A stretch of DNA of 64,000 nucleotides from positions 57,554,042 through 57,618,041 of the forward strand of contig CM060734.1 of assembly GCA_030704615.1 (NCBI GenBank), given 5' to 3'. Under the pieces are notes generated by a model that made no database searches, was not told where the DNA came from, and was given only the letters and a program-made list of their open reading frames with translations. This DNA is from Takakia lepidozioides. Its lineage: Eukaryota; Streptophyta; Takakiopsida; Takakiales; Takakiaceae. Shown here in pieces: positions 33,541 through 45,662 of the stretch (position 1 is the first letter of the stretch; each line of letters begins with the position of its first letter). Position numbers and translations under genes: made by a program.

Positions 33541-35656
33541 TTTTTTTTTAATTGCATTTTGTTTAAAAAAAAAATTGATTCTAGTGGTCAGAGTCTCCGT
33601 TTTTTCAAAATATAAATACTCATATATTATATATATAACCAGAAAAGCATGTGTTGACATGTGCAGTCATGTAGTGATTCATCCATGTGATGATCTGGTA
33701 GAATGCATTAGAGTGAGAGTCATGAAGTCATATGTCTTTCTAGCAATATACACACATCATTCTAGTGTAGCCATGACCATGACTGGTAGTCATATCTGCC
33801 ATGCCAATATTTGTGGTCAAACATGTTTGACCTGTGTTCCGCAGAGTCCGGAGCCATGCAGTCGCATATACGCCTTCCCCAGACCTGCATTATGACTTCA
33901 AAAGCATTTTACGACTGCAAATGGCATTTCTGCCACAAATCTGTCATGACTGCGCACCCATGGGAGTCGTAAAAGCCGCAATCTGTTGTAGTGCAAAGCG
34001 ATGTCACGGCCTGCCACCTAGATAACCAACGAATCTTGTGAAACCTTTTGAGGCACTTCTGAGCATCATTAAGCTCGGTTTGCAAGGTTGCCTTACGCTT
34101 AGATGATTTGCGAAAATGACCAGCAAGAGAGTTCAAAAGTGTGTCAACCTCATTTGAAATAAGATGACATGCTGATGTCTTGGCAGCTTCTAATGCTGCC
34201 AAGTTGGTCCTATGTGCTACGCAATGGACGGCCAACATAAATGGGTTTACCTTTTGCTTAAGACGAGCAGCCACGCCGGATCGAGCCCCCACCATGGTTG
34301 CTGCCCCATCCGAACCAAACCCCAAAAACTTATCTACATCCAAACCCCACTCTTTCAAACTAGTTAGTAAACACTCATATATCATTGCGGCATCCTTCTT
34401 GCCATCAATAATCTGAAGTAATCCCAAAAACAGAGTGACTGGCAAACCCTCTTCAACAAAAGAAGCAAAAACAACAAGATGACCGGTCACTGAAATGTCA
34501 GTTGACTCATCTATCATGATTCCATAGTACTTGGAATCCTTCACTCTATCCAACACCTTTTTCTGAACAACACATGAGATACAATACAATATATCAGCAC
34601 ATGACTTCTCATCATGGTACAGTTTCTGGGTAATACAAGCTTTGAGAGTAACCAAAAGTTGACACAAACCTGGAAATTTGCTAAATGGCAAGGCCTCCAA
34701 ACCAATGTAGTAAGCAACTTGGAAAAGAGCCAAAACAGCATCATCACAAGCTCGATTAGCACTAGCTATGGCTTTCTCCATGGCTTTCTTACCAGATTGT
34801 AGGGCCCAAGAGAACTTACGATGCTCTTCTGACCTAGCATGGTCTTGGAATGAACTCACCTTGACATTGACAGAACCAGCATTTGCAAAGACTGTCCTCC
34901 CTCCTTTCCCTCTACAAACTTTACAAAAAAACCCTACCTAGATCATGGTTAAACTCAATCCAATCAAATTGAGTGTACCAAACATCTTTCCATGCTTTCT
35001 GGGCTGCCTCTACACTATTCGATGGCTTGTCCATACCACTTGAAGATGAGGCAGGGGGGACAGCGGAAGGAGACTCCTCATCACAATCACCAGTGCGACC
35101 AGCTCTAAATAACATATTGCTTAGATTCCTTTGGCGCTTGGCCATAGCCAATACCTTACAAAATACAAATTTATAGCACGGAAATTGCAACAAGGAAGGG
35201 CCAGCAAGTGCAAGCAGGCGGGAGCGTTGGCAGCACATCAACATACAGCCAGTGGTAAGTGCGGGCCCCGACAGGTGAGCTGTGGACTTAGCAAAGAACG
35301 AGTGCAAGGCCTGCCAACTGCCTGAAGCAAATCAGAAAATAGAAGGGGAGGTGGGTCAGAAATGGGTGGGAGGTGAGATGCAGCCCTCCCAGCCGCCTTT
35401 GCCTGACACAAAATAGACACGGCTTGTGCCTGCTGCAAAGCAACAGAAACCGTGGTCGAAAGAACGGTAGAAGAACCGAAGGGGGAGGCCTACCAATGCC
35501 CTTGCTTTTTACTGCATGATGAGCACAAAGTATGCAGAAAGTCATGTAGCTGTAGACTTCGAAAGGCAAAAGTCATAACCTCTCACTAGGAAAAGCAAGG
35601 ACATAACCAAATGAAACAAAGACTCATGCCTGGGCCTTGAAGTGTGGTAGCACGCA

Positions 35657-35984
35657 GCGAGTGCAAGCAGGCGGGAACGTCGGCAGCACATCAACATACA
35701 GCCAGTGGTAAGTGCGGGCCCGGCAGGTGAGCAAAGGACTTAGCAAAGAACGAGTGCAAGGCTCTTCTAGGGTTTGCCCCCAACCACCCTGGCTCCGTCC
35801 GTTGGATGTAACCAGGCGTGGGCCCTGGCATGCTAGATTTCTGCCACGTGGCAAGGCTCTTCTAGTCTCTTCTAGGGTTTGCCCCCAACCACCTTGACCC
35901 CGTCCGTTGGATGTAACCAGGCCTGGGCCCTGACATGCTGGATTTCCGGCACGTGGCAGCATTCAACGGCCATTTTCCGTTTTC
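35657..35984. repeat. third 110-bp block followed by a roughly 105-bp tandem duplication
   Basis: 35657-35761 repeats the hAT flank block. It is followed by two direct copies of a unit starting CTTCTAGGGTTTGCCCCCAA (35764 and 35870), each running through GGATGTAACCAGGC and CACGTGGCA. No coding potential. Confidence 0.6.
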
Positions 35985-38653
35985 TTATAAGATAAGAACG
36001 GCTGGAATCCGTCCAGGCGTGCCAACTAAGGCATATTTCCGGCATTTACTGATACGGAAAGGCAAAAATCCGTCCTCTGAGTCAGGCACTCGGATGATTT
36101 CCTCTTGGGCCATTTTTTCCGTCGGTTCATTTTCCGGAGGTTTCATGTCATAGCTGGAAATTCCAGGATGGCACTCGGCTGGCATGTAACTGGCTGCCGG
36201 TTCTTCCCGTTCATTGCACAGGGTGATACTTTCTGCTACACCTTCTCCAAGCAATTTGAATAACTTTTCTTGCTCATCAGGACATTGCACCCTGTTTTCA
36301 TGCATTAATTGGTTCTCACGCATAGACCTAAGGAACGACTTAAAGAGCGTGTTCCCTAGATGACGATCTTAGAGGTCATAACGGTCATAGGGCAGGATAC
36401 CTAAGTGCTGGGACGAAACTTGGTGAGGCTCACCATTTTGAAGCGCGTGAAGGTGCTGCTGGGCCGCGAAATCTCGGCGGCCGCGCTATTTTGATGATAG
36501 CGCGCCAGATAGAGTGCCTGTTGGGCATACTATAAGTCAATGAGGTGTAAAAATGTGATGGCAAAAGTTCCACACAACGGAAACATGTGATTTGGAACAT
36601 GCAAGTGATGTACAAATAACAAAATGATCACGTGGTGGGTAAGAATAAAAGTTGCCTTTTGGTGGTTATTTTTTTCACCTTTTGGGTGGTGGTAGAACAT
36701 GAGTACATGTGTGCACATGCCACGATCTTTGCCAACTCCACGTCATGTATTGCCAAGGGCATGTTCTTCTTCCCACCCTCTCCCTTCTTTGTAGCCTCCT
36801 TCCCCTGCTCCTTTGTTATCCTACTGCCCTCCCCCGCATGCACACTCACCCCTTCCTCTCCATGGGACTTCTTCTTCTTCCTTCTTCTTCTTTTCCTTCC
36901 CCTTCTCCACGACCATCTCCTTCCCCTTCCCCGCTACTTCATCTCTCTCCTTCTCCCTCTCCCTTCTCTCTCTCTCCTCGGCAGCCCCTTCATTGATGGT
37001 AAAAAGGATCTCGGGAGGTCGAGGCCTCTTCTGCTTACCTTTGGTGTTCGGGTCCTTCATGAATACCACGTGCTCTCCCTCATTGGCAACCCCACTAGAC
37101 TGCACCAATGAGGCCAGCCATGTTGCTGCCTCCTGAAGACAAATAATCCCTCCAAATTCAAAAAAAGAAACAAACAACAAAGAAAATCATGCATGCAAAG
37201 GAAAGGATAAGACATGGAACAAGGTGCGACAGTTGTACCTTTGCAAGCTTGTCCGACTCGCCCTCGGTGTCACCCAATGTGGCAGGAGTCCCCGTTGTCG
37301 GATGTGCCCGCTCTATCCCCTCCCGGAGCGCTACTGGAAGTAGATTCCAGATGTGGAGCATAGCCGGCGGCGGCGCCCCGTAGTCTAGGCCCTTCTTTGC
37401 TGACCGCTCAGGCTCAGGGGGCGGCATCGCTGATCGGCTAGGCCGCTCCGAACCGGCCCATACCTCCTCCACTCCCCCCCCCCCCAAATGCGTATCAGGG
37501 TAGAAGCCCTCACCCGGCTTGACTTCTTCGAGGCACTTCGCTATCTTGGCCACTTCATTGGCCCTCCTCGTCTCCTCCTCCCACATCAACAACAATGGGC
37601 TAGCAATGGAGGCTTTCAAAGGCCCTTGAACCTGACGTTGGGCCTTGGTAAGTGCAGCCTTTGCTGCGGAGGAATGGGTCGCTATGGGGGTGACATCCAA
37701 AAGTTGCCCTTACCGGGCCCCCAAACGGGTGATGTGCTTGCCAAGGTACATTTCACCCGTCTTGGTGGCCGGGGGTGTGCTCAACTGAGCATTCGGCTTA
37801 GCAACAACCTCCCGAATATGAGAGCTGGCTGAGTCGGCCCCTGACGCATCCAAGATGTGGATAAGAGGGGGGGTACTGGCCTCGGGGGCAGACGAACCCT
37901 TCGGCTGCGGCTGTCAACGGGGCTGGTTAACCGTGAGACGCCCTGGCGTGTCACACGTGCCGGCAGAGCAAACGGATTGTCCGCCCCTTTCTTTGGGGCA
38001 GGGGACTTCTTCTCTTTCCCCATAAGCTGGTACCTGTCATGCAAACCCACAAGTTGGCCTCATTAGGAAACAACCTCTACATTCCAGATCAAAAACAAAA
38101 AAAACCAAGCATGTCGGGGGCTGAGAGCAGCAAGTGCTCGGGGTTTCGAGAGGGGGCAACAAAGAGAAAAGAAAAAGGTGGGGGGGGGAGTGACTGAGCA
38201 CCACGGGCTCAGTCACCCCCCCCCCCCATTTTTTTTTTTTTTTTGGTTTCCTGATCTCTCTCTCTCTCTCTCTCTCTCTTTTGCTGCTCACAAAATCAAA
38301 CAAACCACAAGGGAGAGAGGGTGCAGAAAAAGTTAAAAAGATTGTACTCATAAGACGTTGTTTGCCGTAGCCTTGTGGCCATTGACCCCGTGCCCAGTTT
38401 GAGCGGAAATAAAAGGGACAGAACCTGCCTCTGTCAGGGGCTAACGTTGGTAGTAAGACTTACCTTCATATATAGAATTAATCTGGGTTTTCCAGATATC
38501 CTCTAGAAATCCCTTCACACAAGCATCAATCTGTCGTGTGTGATTTGCCCAATAACTAGGCCTCAGGAGGGCCTGGGCTTTTGGCTCAGCCTTGAGACTT
38601 TCAAAGTTGGTAACCAGAGGTACATGCACAAGTGATAGAAAATTGGAGAGCAC
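35985..38653 (-). other. unidentified minus-strand open frames, possibly one decayed or lineage-specific gene
   Basis: Open segments with protein-like composition lie in order on the minus strand. 38653-38464 includes RPSYWANHTRQIDACVKGFL, followed by a perfect GTAAGT donor. 38033-37781 includes KKGADNPFALPARVTRQGVS, preceded by a good acceptor. 37700-37230 includes PLLLMWEEETRRANEVAKIA. 37140-36990 includes EAATWLASLVQSSGVANEGE. 36323-35985 includes NRVQCPDEQEKLFKLLGEGV. The phases I tried do not join cleanly and I recognise no family. Polypyrimidine microsatellites at 36860-36985 inflate some frames. It could be a hypothetical gene or transposon-derived. Confidence 0.25.
38165..38282. repeat. 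poly(G)/poly(C) hairpin plus T and TC microsatellites
   Basis: A run of Gs (about 38168-38178) and AGTGACTGAGC is mirrored, after a seven-base loop, by GCTCAGTCAC and a run of 12 Cs. Arms total about 20 bp. It continues into T(15) and a (CT)n tract of about 24 bp. Such a composite is expected to be unstable and hard to sequence. Confidence 0.7.
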
Positions 38654-41247
38654 AAAAACACAGTAATAAGGGTCGTAATGTTTTCAAGGAAATAGAATAT
38701 GCAAGACTCGCGTAGGGTTCAAACACATAAACAGGCTCAGTTACAATATTCACAATTAATATGATAAATATAATTTTATTGCTAATATTCTTCAAAAAAA
38801 AAGACCAGGTTTTATTTGACGAAATTAATTAAAACCCTCATAGATCCATGAGACATACCAAGAAATAATGTACTAAGGCAAAACTCGGATTTTGCGAGCT
38901 TAATAACCTGAGATAATGAAAAACATTTTGGACATGCCTATACGAAAAAAACAAACAAACAAACAAACAAAACCAGGGTTTGCTGCCGGCAAAACTCAAA
39001 GACTAGATGTCTTGTGTTCATGACATACTTTGGAGTAGTTATGCAACTGTTCCATTGTGAGGGAACTTATTTTGCCATGGTATGTTCTAGGTATGTACCA
39101 AATATCTCTTTGTGCTCGTATGAGCTTGCATACATGCTACCTAACCTCCACCTTCTCAATGCACTTATTTGGAGGTTGGCTGTCGAGTGTGAGCATGCTA
39201 ATGTGAGCAGAAAAGGATATTTCACATATTCTAGAAATTCCCGTGGAATATGTTATGGCAACGAAGATGAGCTCGCGCTGGAAAATTGCGAAATTGTGAA
39301 AATTTTTGCTCATGGAAGCATTGTAACACACTAACTTATTGGATGAGATATCCATCCAGGGAAACAAATAAAATGGCACTAACTTTCACCAATGAAACCA
39401 TTTTTTCGATTTTCATCTTTTTTTTTCCACCAACGAAACTCTACATAAACTCACTGAAATAGATTTTTGATGTATTTGAGGCGAAAAGCTGTCAAATATG
39501 ATATTATGATATTAAATTATTATCTAACTACTAGATGCTGGTTTATAGGCAAATGGTATCTATGGGCGATTTAACCTTTTTTCCTTTCAATCATTCCATG
39601 TACATTTTCAATATGTTTAAAAATAAAATAAAAAATACAAACACATTCATCATACATAATGAGTATAATAGCCCTTATGGTGCGGCAGTACCCTATGTCT
39701 GCTTATGACTTGTATTTAAACATATAAGAGTGGATTGTGCTCAAGCTATAAGAGTGGATTCTACTCAGGCTGGCTAATGGGCTTACATATTGTTTAAAAC
39801 AATTAAAACAAATAGTTGATGTGGGTGTTGGATGTTTAGCTTTGACGGACAACCCACAATCCGTTCTATAATTAATATAAGGACAATGGAAAAGGTGAAT
39901 TCATGTATGGACAAAGCATACCAAACTATGTCCGAGGTAGATTACCGTATTGTGACCCACTGTAATCTCCAGAGGAGTTACACTCCCAACCCTTGGAAAA
40001 ACTTGAAAAAAAAAACCATACAAAGACTAGAACAAAGTTGTTTCACTTCTTAAGCATAAAGTCTAGCTTGACTTTAGTCAGTAACGTAGCACTTACCAGC
40101 CTTTAGTTGTCAACTTCACTGCCATCTTAAAGGGGGGTCCTCCAAGAAGAGTCAAGAATGGCAGCACCAAAAACTTTCACCATTCATTGGGGCATGCCAT
40201 AACGCAATTGACGACTTCGCATTCACTTGGGTCTACAAATAAGTCCTTACGGCTAAAAGTAGCTTGAACATTAAGATTAGGGACAGGTGATGACTATAGA
40301 AAGTACCTACAATACAACTAGCTTAAAGCTAACTAGGATTTGAAATAGGTAGTCATTTCAAACTTAAGGAGGTTGTGGGTTCGATCGATGATTTTCATGA
40401 GATGCCGTCAATTTACACTTTATTAATATGATTTATCTTTGCTCGTGGCATTAAAAAATTCAGTTTTATGTAATACATATTCCCCTCTAAAATCATTATA
40501 AAGAGTGACCTATGTATCAATAACATCGAGTAATCATGGGTAGACTTATTTATGGTTGGGGTAGGGTTGGATTGAATGGGGTAGGTGGGCCAACCTAGTG
40601 GGCAGCCCCCAAAGTATTGACGGCATTAGCCTGCAATAGTGAGAATGGAGTGCGATAGGCTCTACATTTGTATGTTTAAGCATGGCTAACAAAAATTTGC
40701 AGACTTCGGGAATGTGTAACCTCCCACAATTTCATCATATCTAGTGAGCAAATGCTCATGAGTGTAGAATTAAGAAAAATGTAGAAATTCTAGGGTCCAT
40801 TTCCACCAAATGAACAACCACTTCGAGATATTGAATTACAAATTGAGGTTTTAGGGGAGTTCTAATTAGTCCTTCCTATAAGTTGTTTTGAACCTAAGCA
40901 CATGAGAATTGGAGGGGCATTGAGAACAGGTGTTTATCCTAACTCCCTAGACTCGGTTAGGTGTTTGGTGAAGAGATTTAAAAATGTGTCTCCTCTATAA
41001 GGCCTTCGAGGTTCATTCATGCATCCTATGCAGGCACCAAGCATGCACCAATTGCTAAAACAGATGACTCCCTTCAAGAGTCCAAATTGCGGCCCAGCAA
41101 TGAGAAGCCGAATACGCCAAGATCTTTCCACTATGAAAATCTCTTAGCTTTTCCAGTCTACATCAGAAAGGTGGTAGTATCGTGCAAAATGTCTCCACCT
41201 CGTTCAATACTGCATTTTCTTGTATGTAGAAAGCTGGCTCCCGGACA
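38654..41247. other. no gene recognised
   Basis: AT-rich. 38343-38430, just to the left, repeats part of GNAT intron 2. 40330-40400 has a B-box-like GGGTTCGATCGA without a clear A box. A 106-residue open frame at 39014-39334 has no recognisable features. 39846-39865 shares GGACAACCCACAATCCG with about 23535. Confidence 0.4.
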
Positions 41248-43239
41248 TCAGTCAGCCTCTTCCCTGTCTGGTGGGAGGCCACACGGTACAAGCATTTTCT
41301 ACACAGCAAGATAACACCATTACAAGAGAAAACTCATTCTCTTCCAACACCGATTGTTTAGAGTAGGGCAAGAAGATGCTATGAAGCCATTTCTGCACTC
41401 AAACCAATCACATGAACCTAACTTCCCCATAGACTCAACAGTGTGCAAATGCATTTGACATTTAGCCATTAGCACAATATTGAGCTTCTGACTAAGGCCA
41501 ACAAACTCATAGAACAGTGCACAAGAAGCACCATCTGAAGTTCCCCGTAATAGCCAGCACCTCATCTAACAGAGGCAAACAACATTGAATGCATTGTAAC
41601 TTATGTACCCAACTCCAGCTTGATATCAACATGGAATTCAGACTAAGTATGTTCTTCCTGTACCTGCATAAAATTGTAGCGCTCCCGTCCTATTGACTCA
41701 TTCTCAGCTATCGCAAAGTAGGCTAGAAGTGGTGCATGCCCGACATATGATGCATAGCTGTCTCTCTGGATGTTGACAGCCCACTCACTGCCCTCCATCA
41801 TGCCAAGTAGCACAAAAGTTATTTCCATACGAACATATCAAGAAATTTAGCAATCCAGTACCGGTTCTGAAGATGATCAGGGCTTGCCAATCTCTTGGTC
41901 CACAATGCTAGTCAAGGTTCCATACAAAGTTTCAAAGGATCCCTAAAGCAAATAGGACAAGCAATCTCTATCATCTCAAGATCCAAAGCTGAGAAACTGA
42001 TGCTGAGAGGAGCCTTCCCCCAAGATGTGCAAGGGAAACTCCACGCCCAGTCAACTTCTGGGCAAGATCACCAAGTGGTTCTGCAATATTTTGATGAAAC
42101 TGTTCCACCTTATGGAGGTCACCACACAAAACAAGAGGCAAGACATACTCACAATCTGTTCACATCTGCATGGCCGGTTCCCACGTACTTGGCTTGCAAG
42201 TGCTCAAGCTGGCTGTTGATGTTAAATCTATCACTGGCCTGCCAAATACGAACCAAACTACAGTCAAACCAAGAGCCCTTCAACACTCAACCTCATGTAT
42301 GTTCAGTCTCCATCACCTAACCAGCTACAATCTGCTATTTAAAGGCCTTCTTGATGGACTATGCCAAGGCACACAAAACTGCAGACCAGTATGAGCTATC
42401 CACCTAGACAGTGACATCCTACCCATACACTCCTTTGACCAAACTCAAAACAAGGGGAGAAAGAAATGAAAACAGTTTTTTCAGTCTGACCTCTTCCACA
42501 GACAACAGGAGAAGCACGGCCTACCCATAACACAATCCAAGATGTGTTGGCCAAGCGAAGTGGTAGAGCTTCAAAGAATCGAGTTCAGGGTAAAACAATC
42601 TAATGTTGTGACACTGACAGGGTAGCAAGGGTAACCTAGTCAAATTATGAACATAGTACTAAAGATTAACGGAACGAGAATCCAGCTTTCTGTATTATGC
42701 CACACCCGCAGAGAAAGAGCCAAAAAGAGTCGACCTCCAAGAGCGACGAATTAAGACTTGAATTCTACCGACTCTAGAAAGGCAGGTATGCTTTTCACCG
42801 TGCAGCGTTACACGACAATGATTGTCTCTGGGTGAGAGAGCAAAAGAAATAAAGCAAAAATTATCTCATCCGCGGGAGGCCGAGAGAGAGACTTAAAGGA
42901 TGAAGAAGGGGGCATTTCCCCTCACAAACACACCACAAGGGTGGGCATGTCGCAAAGAAACCTAAAACCGTGGACACTGCAATGGATTATCCAGACTCCT
43001 GCCCTTCCACAGGTTTTGGTCCATCCTCTGGATAAGTCGAGTATAAACCCAGGTGCCCCACACACCACGTACCATGGGCAGTATACCCACACTGCAAACA
43101 CATCCGTAACAAGCACAGAATCCACATGACCTTCCCCTGCCCAAAACCCGAATGAAACAAATCAACCCGTTTCAATTCATTCAGAAGCACACAAACGCAC
43201 ATAGCACAGATTACTGAGAGATGGAAACCTTACCTGCAT
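41248..43239 (-). CDS. SF3B5: splicing factor 3B subunit 5 (SF3b10), 4 exons
   Basis: A small core subunit of the U2 snRNP SF3b complex, which holds the branch-point region in the nucleus. Exons on the minus strand: 43239-43234 (ATGCAG only, donor GTAAGG), 42238-42153 (acceptor TTGGCAG, donor GTGAGT), 41787-41664 (acceptor GGGCAG, donor GTACAG) and 41298-41248. Total 267 bp, 88 residues, the normal length. The protein begins MQASDRFNINSQLEHLQAKY, continues VGTGHADVNRFEWAVNIQRD and AIAENESIGRERYNFMQKM, and ends LVPCGLPPDREEAD. This matches the highly conserved family closely. Phases agree and there is no lesion. The first exon contributes only six coding bases. Strong conservation makes the identification firm. 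Confidence 0.95.
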
Positions 43240-45662
43240 ATTGCTGCAGAGGCCCTGAGCCAAGATGCACAACCCTAGAAACTGAGAGTTCGAAGAAGAG
43301 AAATCAAGGCAATCTCTGGGAGTCTGGCTCTCCGTGAAAGATCTGCCCTAGATAGAGACAAATCCGCCCCCCTCTCCCAAAATGTTTGTCGTCTGCCCGA
43401 ACTGCCCAAGGCAAGATCGGAGACAGGGAGGTGTTGGTGGATTGCAGCCTAAGTAGCTCTTAGCGTTGCTGCACACATGCGCAGGGATGGGAAAGTTGTC
43501 GTGCGCGCTCGTGCGCGCGCAGAGAGAGGCCATAGCCAAGGCCTTCACATCATGCAGCAGATTAAAGCGCAAGGCTCTGGATCTGGAATGGGTCTCCATC
43601 ACAGGGATGCCGGATCCGGGACCCTCGCAACAACTGGCTGTGACGCCTGCCCAGTATCCGGGGCAACCCAAGAAAGGTATTGGCATGTAATTCTTTGCGT
43701 AATTCTGTGGGCTCTAAATGTGTGGGTCAGTGTCCCTGTCCGAGGCTCCATCCATTTTGGTCGAAGAAAATTATTTGGTGTGCTAGTTTCAAGAGGTGCA
43801 AGCATTTTGAGCTGAGTCTCAAATCAGAGGGCCAGATGTGCTGATACCCATCGATGTTGCCCCTCCGGAGCAGAATGGTGACAATCTCCAGTCTCTCTCG
43901 GAGAGAAGATGTACTCATTGACGGTTCCGTCCGTACATTGGCTATGACGGACCCTGAGTGTATAGTTCATGCAGGATTTCAACGCACGGACGGGGTTCGT
44001 ATCCAGGGTATGGAACTCATGTACATGACAATCCCGTCACAGGGAATTGATTGGTGATGTAATCAGTGGGAGAGAACATAGTAGCGTATCAAAATGTTGT
44101 ACGCAAGAGAGACACCGCTGCCACCAAAATGTTTGAGAGGGAGAGAGAGGGGTTTTAATTGGTAACCCTATCCCCGCATGCACGCAGTAGTAGATTCTAA
44201 GTGTTTTAGTGGTGTTGGCATGCAGGCCAAGCCTTAAGTATAGAGAGTTGGCAAAAGGTCATATCAAGTCCTTTGCCAGGTTCGGACAATATGTCTGTTA
44301 AGGTGAGGTGTCTCTATTTTTCCCTACCCTGTTAGTTCCAAGTATTGATCATTTTCTGTGAAGCGGTTGTGTGATGCATTTTTATTGAATAGACCATGCT
44401 TTCAGTCACCGACAAAAGAAATTTGCTGGTCAATGTGACTGGCAGTCACGGTTATTGGATCACTGAGTTATTTCTTCAACATGAAAAAGTTGGTTGGTCG
44501 CTGTTGTGGATTGCTGCTGAAGTGATGTTTGTGGAGCTTGTTGCTTGTAGCCTGGTTTGTGCAAGGCTGTGGTTGAAACTGTTGCTACCAATCTGCACAC
44601 CGGTGGTATCACAGAAAAGTACAAGATCAGACTGCAGACATAACCACAATAAGGAGGTCCTTTCGAAAGAGGATCAGGCAAATCCACCTTGGGTGAAAAC
44701 AGAGCTAGCTACCATGGATGTTGCATGGATATCAGATTATGTCTCTAATTCTGGTGTGAACATTAGAGCTTCAGTGAACGTTCACGATGGGCGTCGAGGT
44801 TCTGGTGGGATTGACGAGTATGGGCAAAGGACAGAGTCTGGGCAAGCATGGGCTATGGAGGAATGTGAGTGTCACCTACAATTGAAGGCAGCCTTGGCCG
44901 CCACAATTTCATCTAGTGTCTTCTGCAATGTGGTTGTTGGTATGTTTGGCGGTTTTTGTGTACATGAGGCAGAGAAAGAGCCTTTAATGACTCTAATACT
45001 ATCTAATGCTATACAGGAACTCCTCGATAAGGACTGGCACAATCAAGTTCTCATGTTGTTGCAATTCACGTACACAGGTCAAGCAATGAGCATCGAACAA
45101 CTCGGGCAGGAGTTATTCCCAAATCCTGGAGGCTGGGGGGGCGGTAGGTTTGAAAAGGTGAGACAACCATCCTTCAGGACATGAAAGAGCTTGTCAAGGA
45201 GGTTGTGAGACTAAAGCTGGCATCATAGTGTTTTGTGCATTACCAAGTTGTTTGAAAGATGCTCGGAGTGTTGGTGTGTGGTCAAAAGCTGTGGCCACTT
45301 GTGGTGTTCACAGAGAAGTCCAAGATCACCTAGCTTCTTCACACATCCTTGCAGAAAGTCGGCCATTTGGTTTGAGAGTTGGGTGAAAGCACAGCTAGCT
45401 GGCATTGAACAGGGTCGAGCACAATCTGGTGATGGTCCTAATGGCGGTGTACAGAATGGAGCTCCAGGCCAAGCATACAATTGGTATTGCTTTGAGGATG
45501 ATTCCAACTTTAACAACATGTAACTACTGGTCCAGCTTATTCTCAAAGTAAATGACTGCTGTAGAATGTCTATCAAGAAGCCTAAGATATCTTTCTTGGA
45601 AGTATGAATGAGCTTCGAGTTCAGTGTAATGGTTTGTGTCTAAGGGTTGTTAGCCATGTAGG
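43240..45662. other. SF3B5 5' flank and PPR upstream region
   Basis: No gene is supported. 43240-43340 probably holds the SF3B5 5' UTR. A 262-codon frame at 44396-45184 is open but has no family resemblance or regular features and ends in Gly/Arg-rich sequence. 44560-44640 and 45270-45340 share partial similarity (GTGGT..CACAGA.AAGT.CAAGATC), suggesting an internal duplication in the PPR upstream region. Confidence 0.35.

Larger units (their letters stand above)
29090..33993. mobile_element. non-autonomous CACTA (CMC) transposon carrying PPR gene pieces
   Basis: The ends are CACTACAACAAATTGCGGC and its near-perfect inverse at 33970-33993 (...GTTGTAGTG), about 26 bp. The 3-bp target duplication CAA lies at 29087-29089 and 33994-33996. 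The empty site survives in hAT copy 1 (TATCACAAAGCG, about 26899). Subterminal repeats of TGACTGCAAATG type occur near both ends (29130, 33910). No CACTA transposase is seen. The interior is mostly sequence homologous to a PPR gene and its upstream region as found at 58-60 kb, in rearranged and duplicated pieces. The element is 4904 bp. Confidence 0.9.
28279..35145 (-). pseudogene. hAT-family transposase, copy 2, split by a CACTA insertion
   Basis: The start MAKRQRNLSNML is at 35145. The reading is nearly identical to copy 1, but an extra A at about 34925 shifts the frame after GRVF, and a 9-bp in-frame deletion lies near 34087. The gene is interrupted at 29090-33993 by a CACTA element and lacks the dimerisation domain because the sequence begins at 28279 within it. 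The junction at 28278/28279 joins 5' flank of copy 1 (GGGTCAGAAA) to the truncated 3' part of copy 2, the signature of a tandem duplication with a unit of about 2.19 kb. Confidence 0.88.

Noticed and set aside
36821-37180. Glu/Lys-rich reading frame
   Set aside because: The charged tail comes from a TTC/TCC microsatellite; only its N-terminal part is kept as a doubtful segment.
44396-45184. 262-codon frame upstream of the DYW PPR gene
   Set aside because: Open, but with no recognisable domain, no regular hydrophobic pattern and a chance-looking Gly/Arg tail; more likely PPR upstream sequence.
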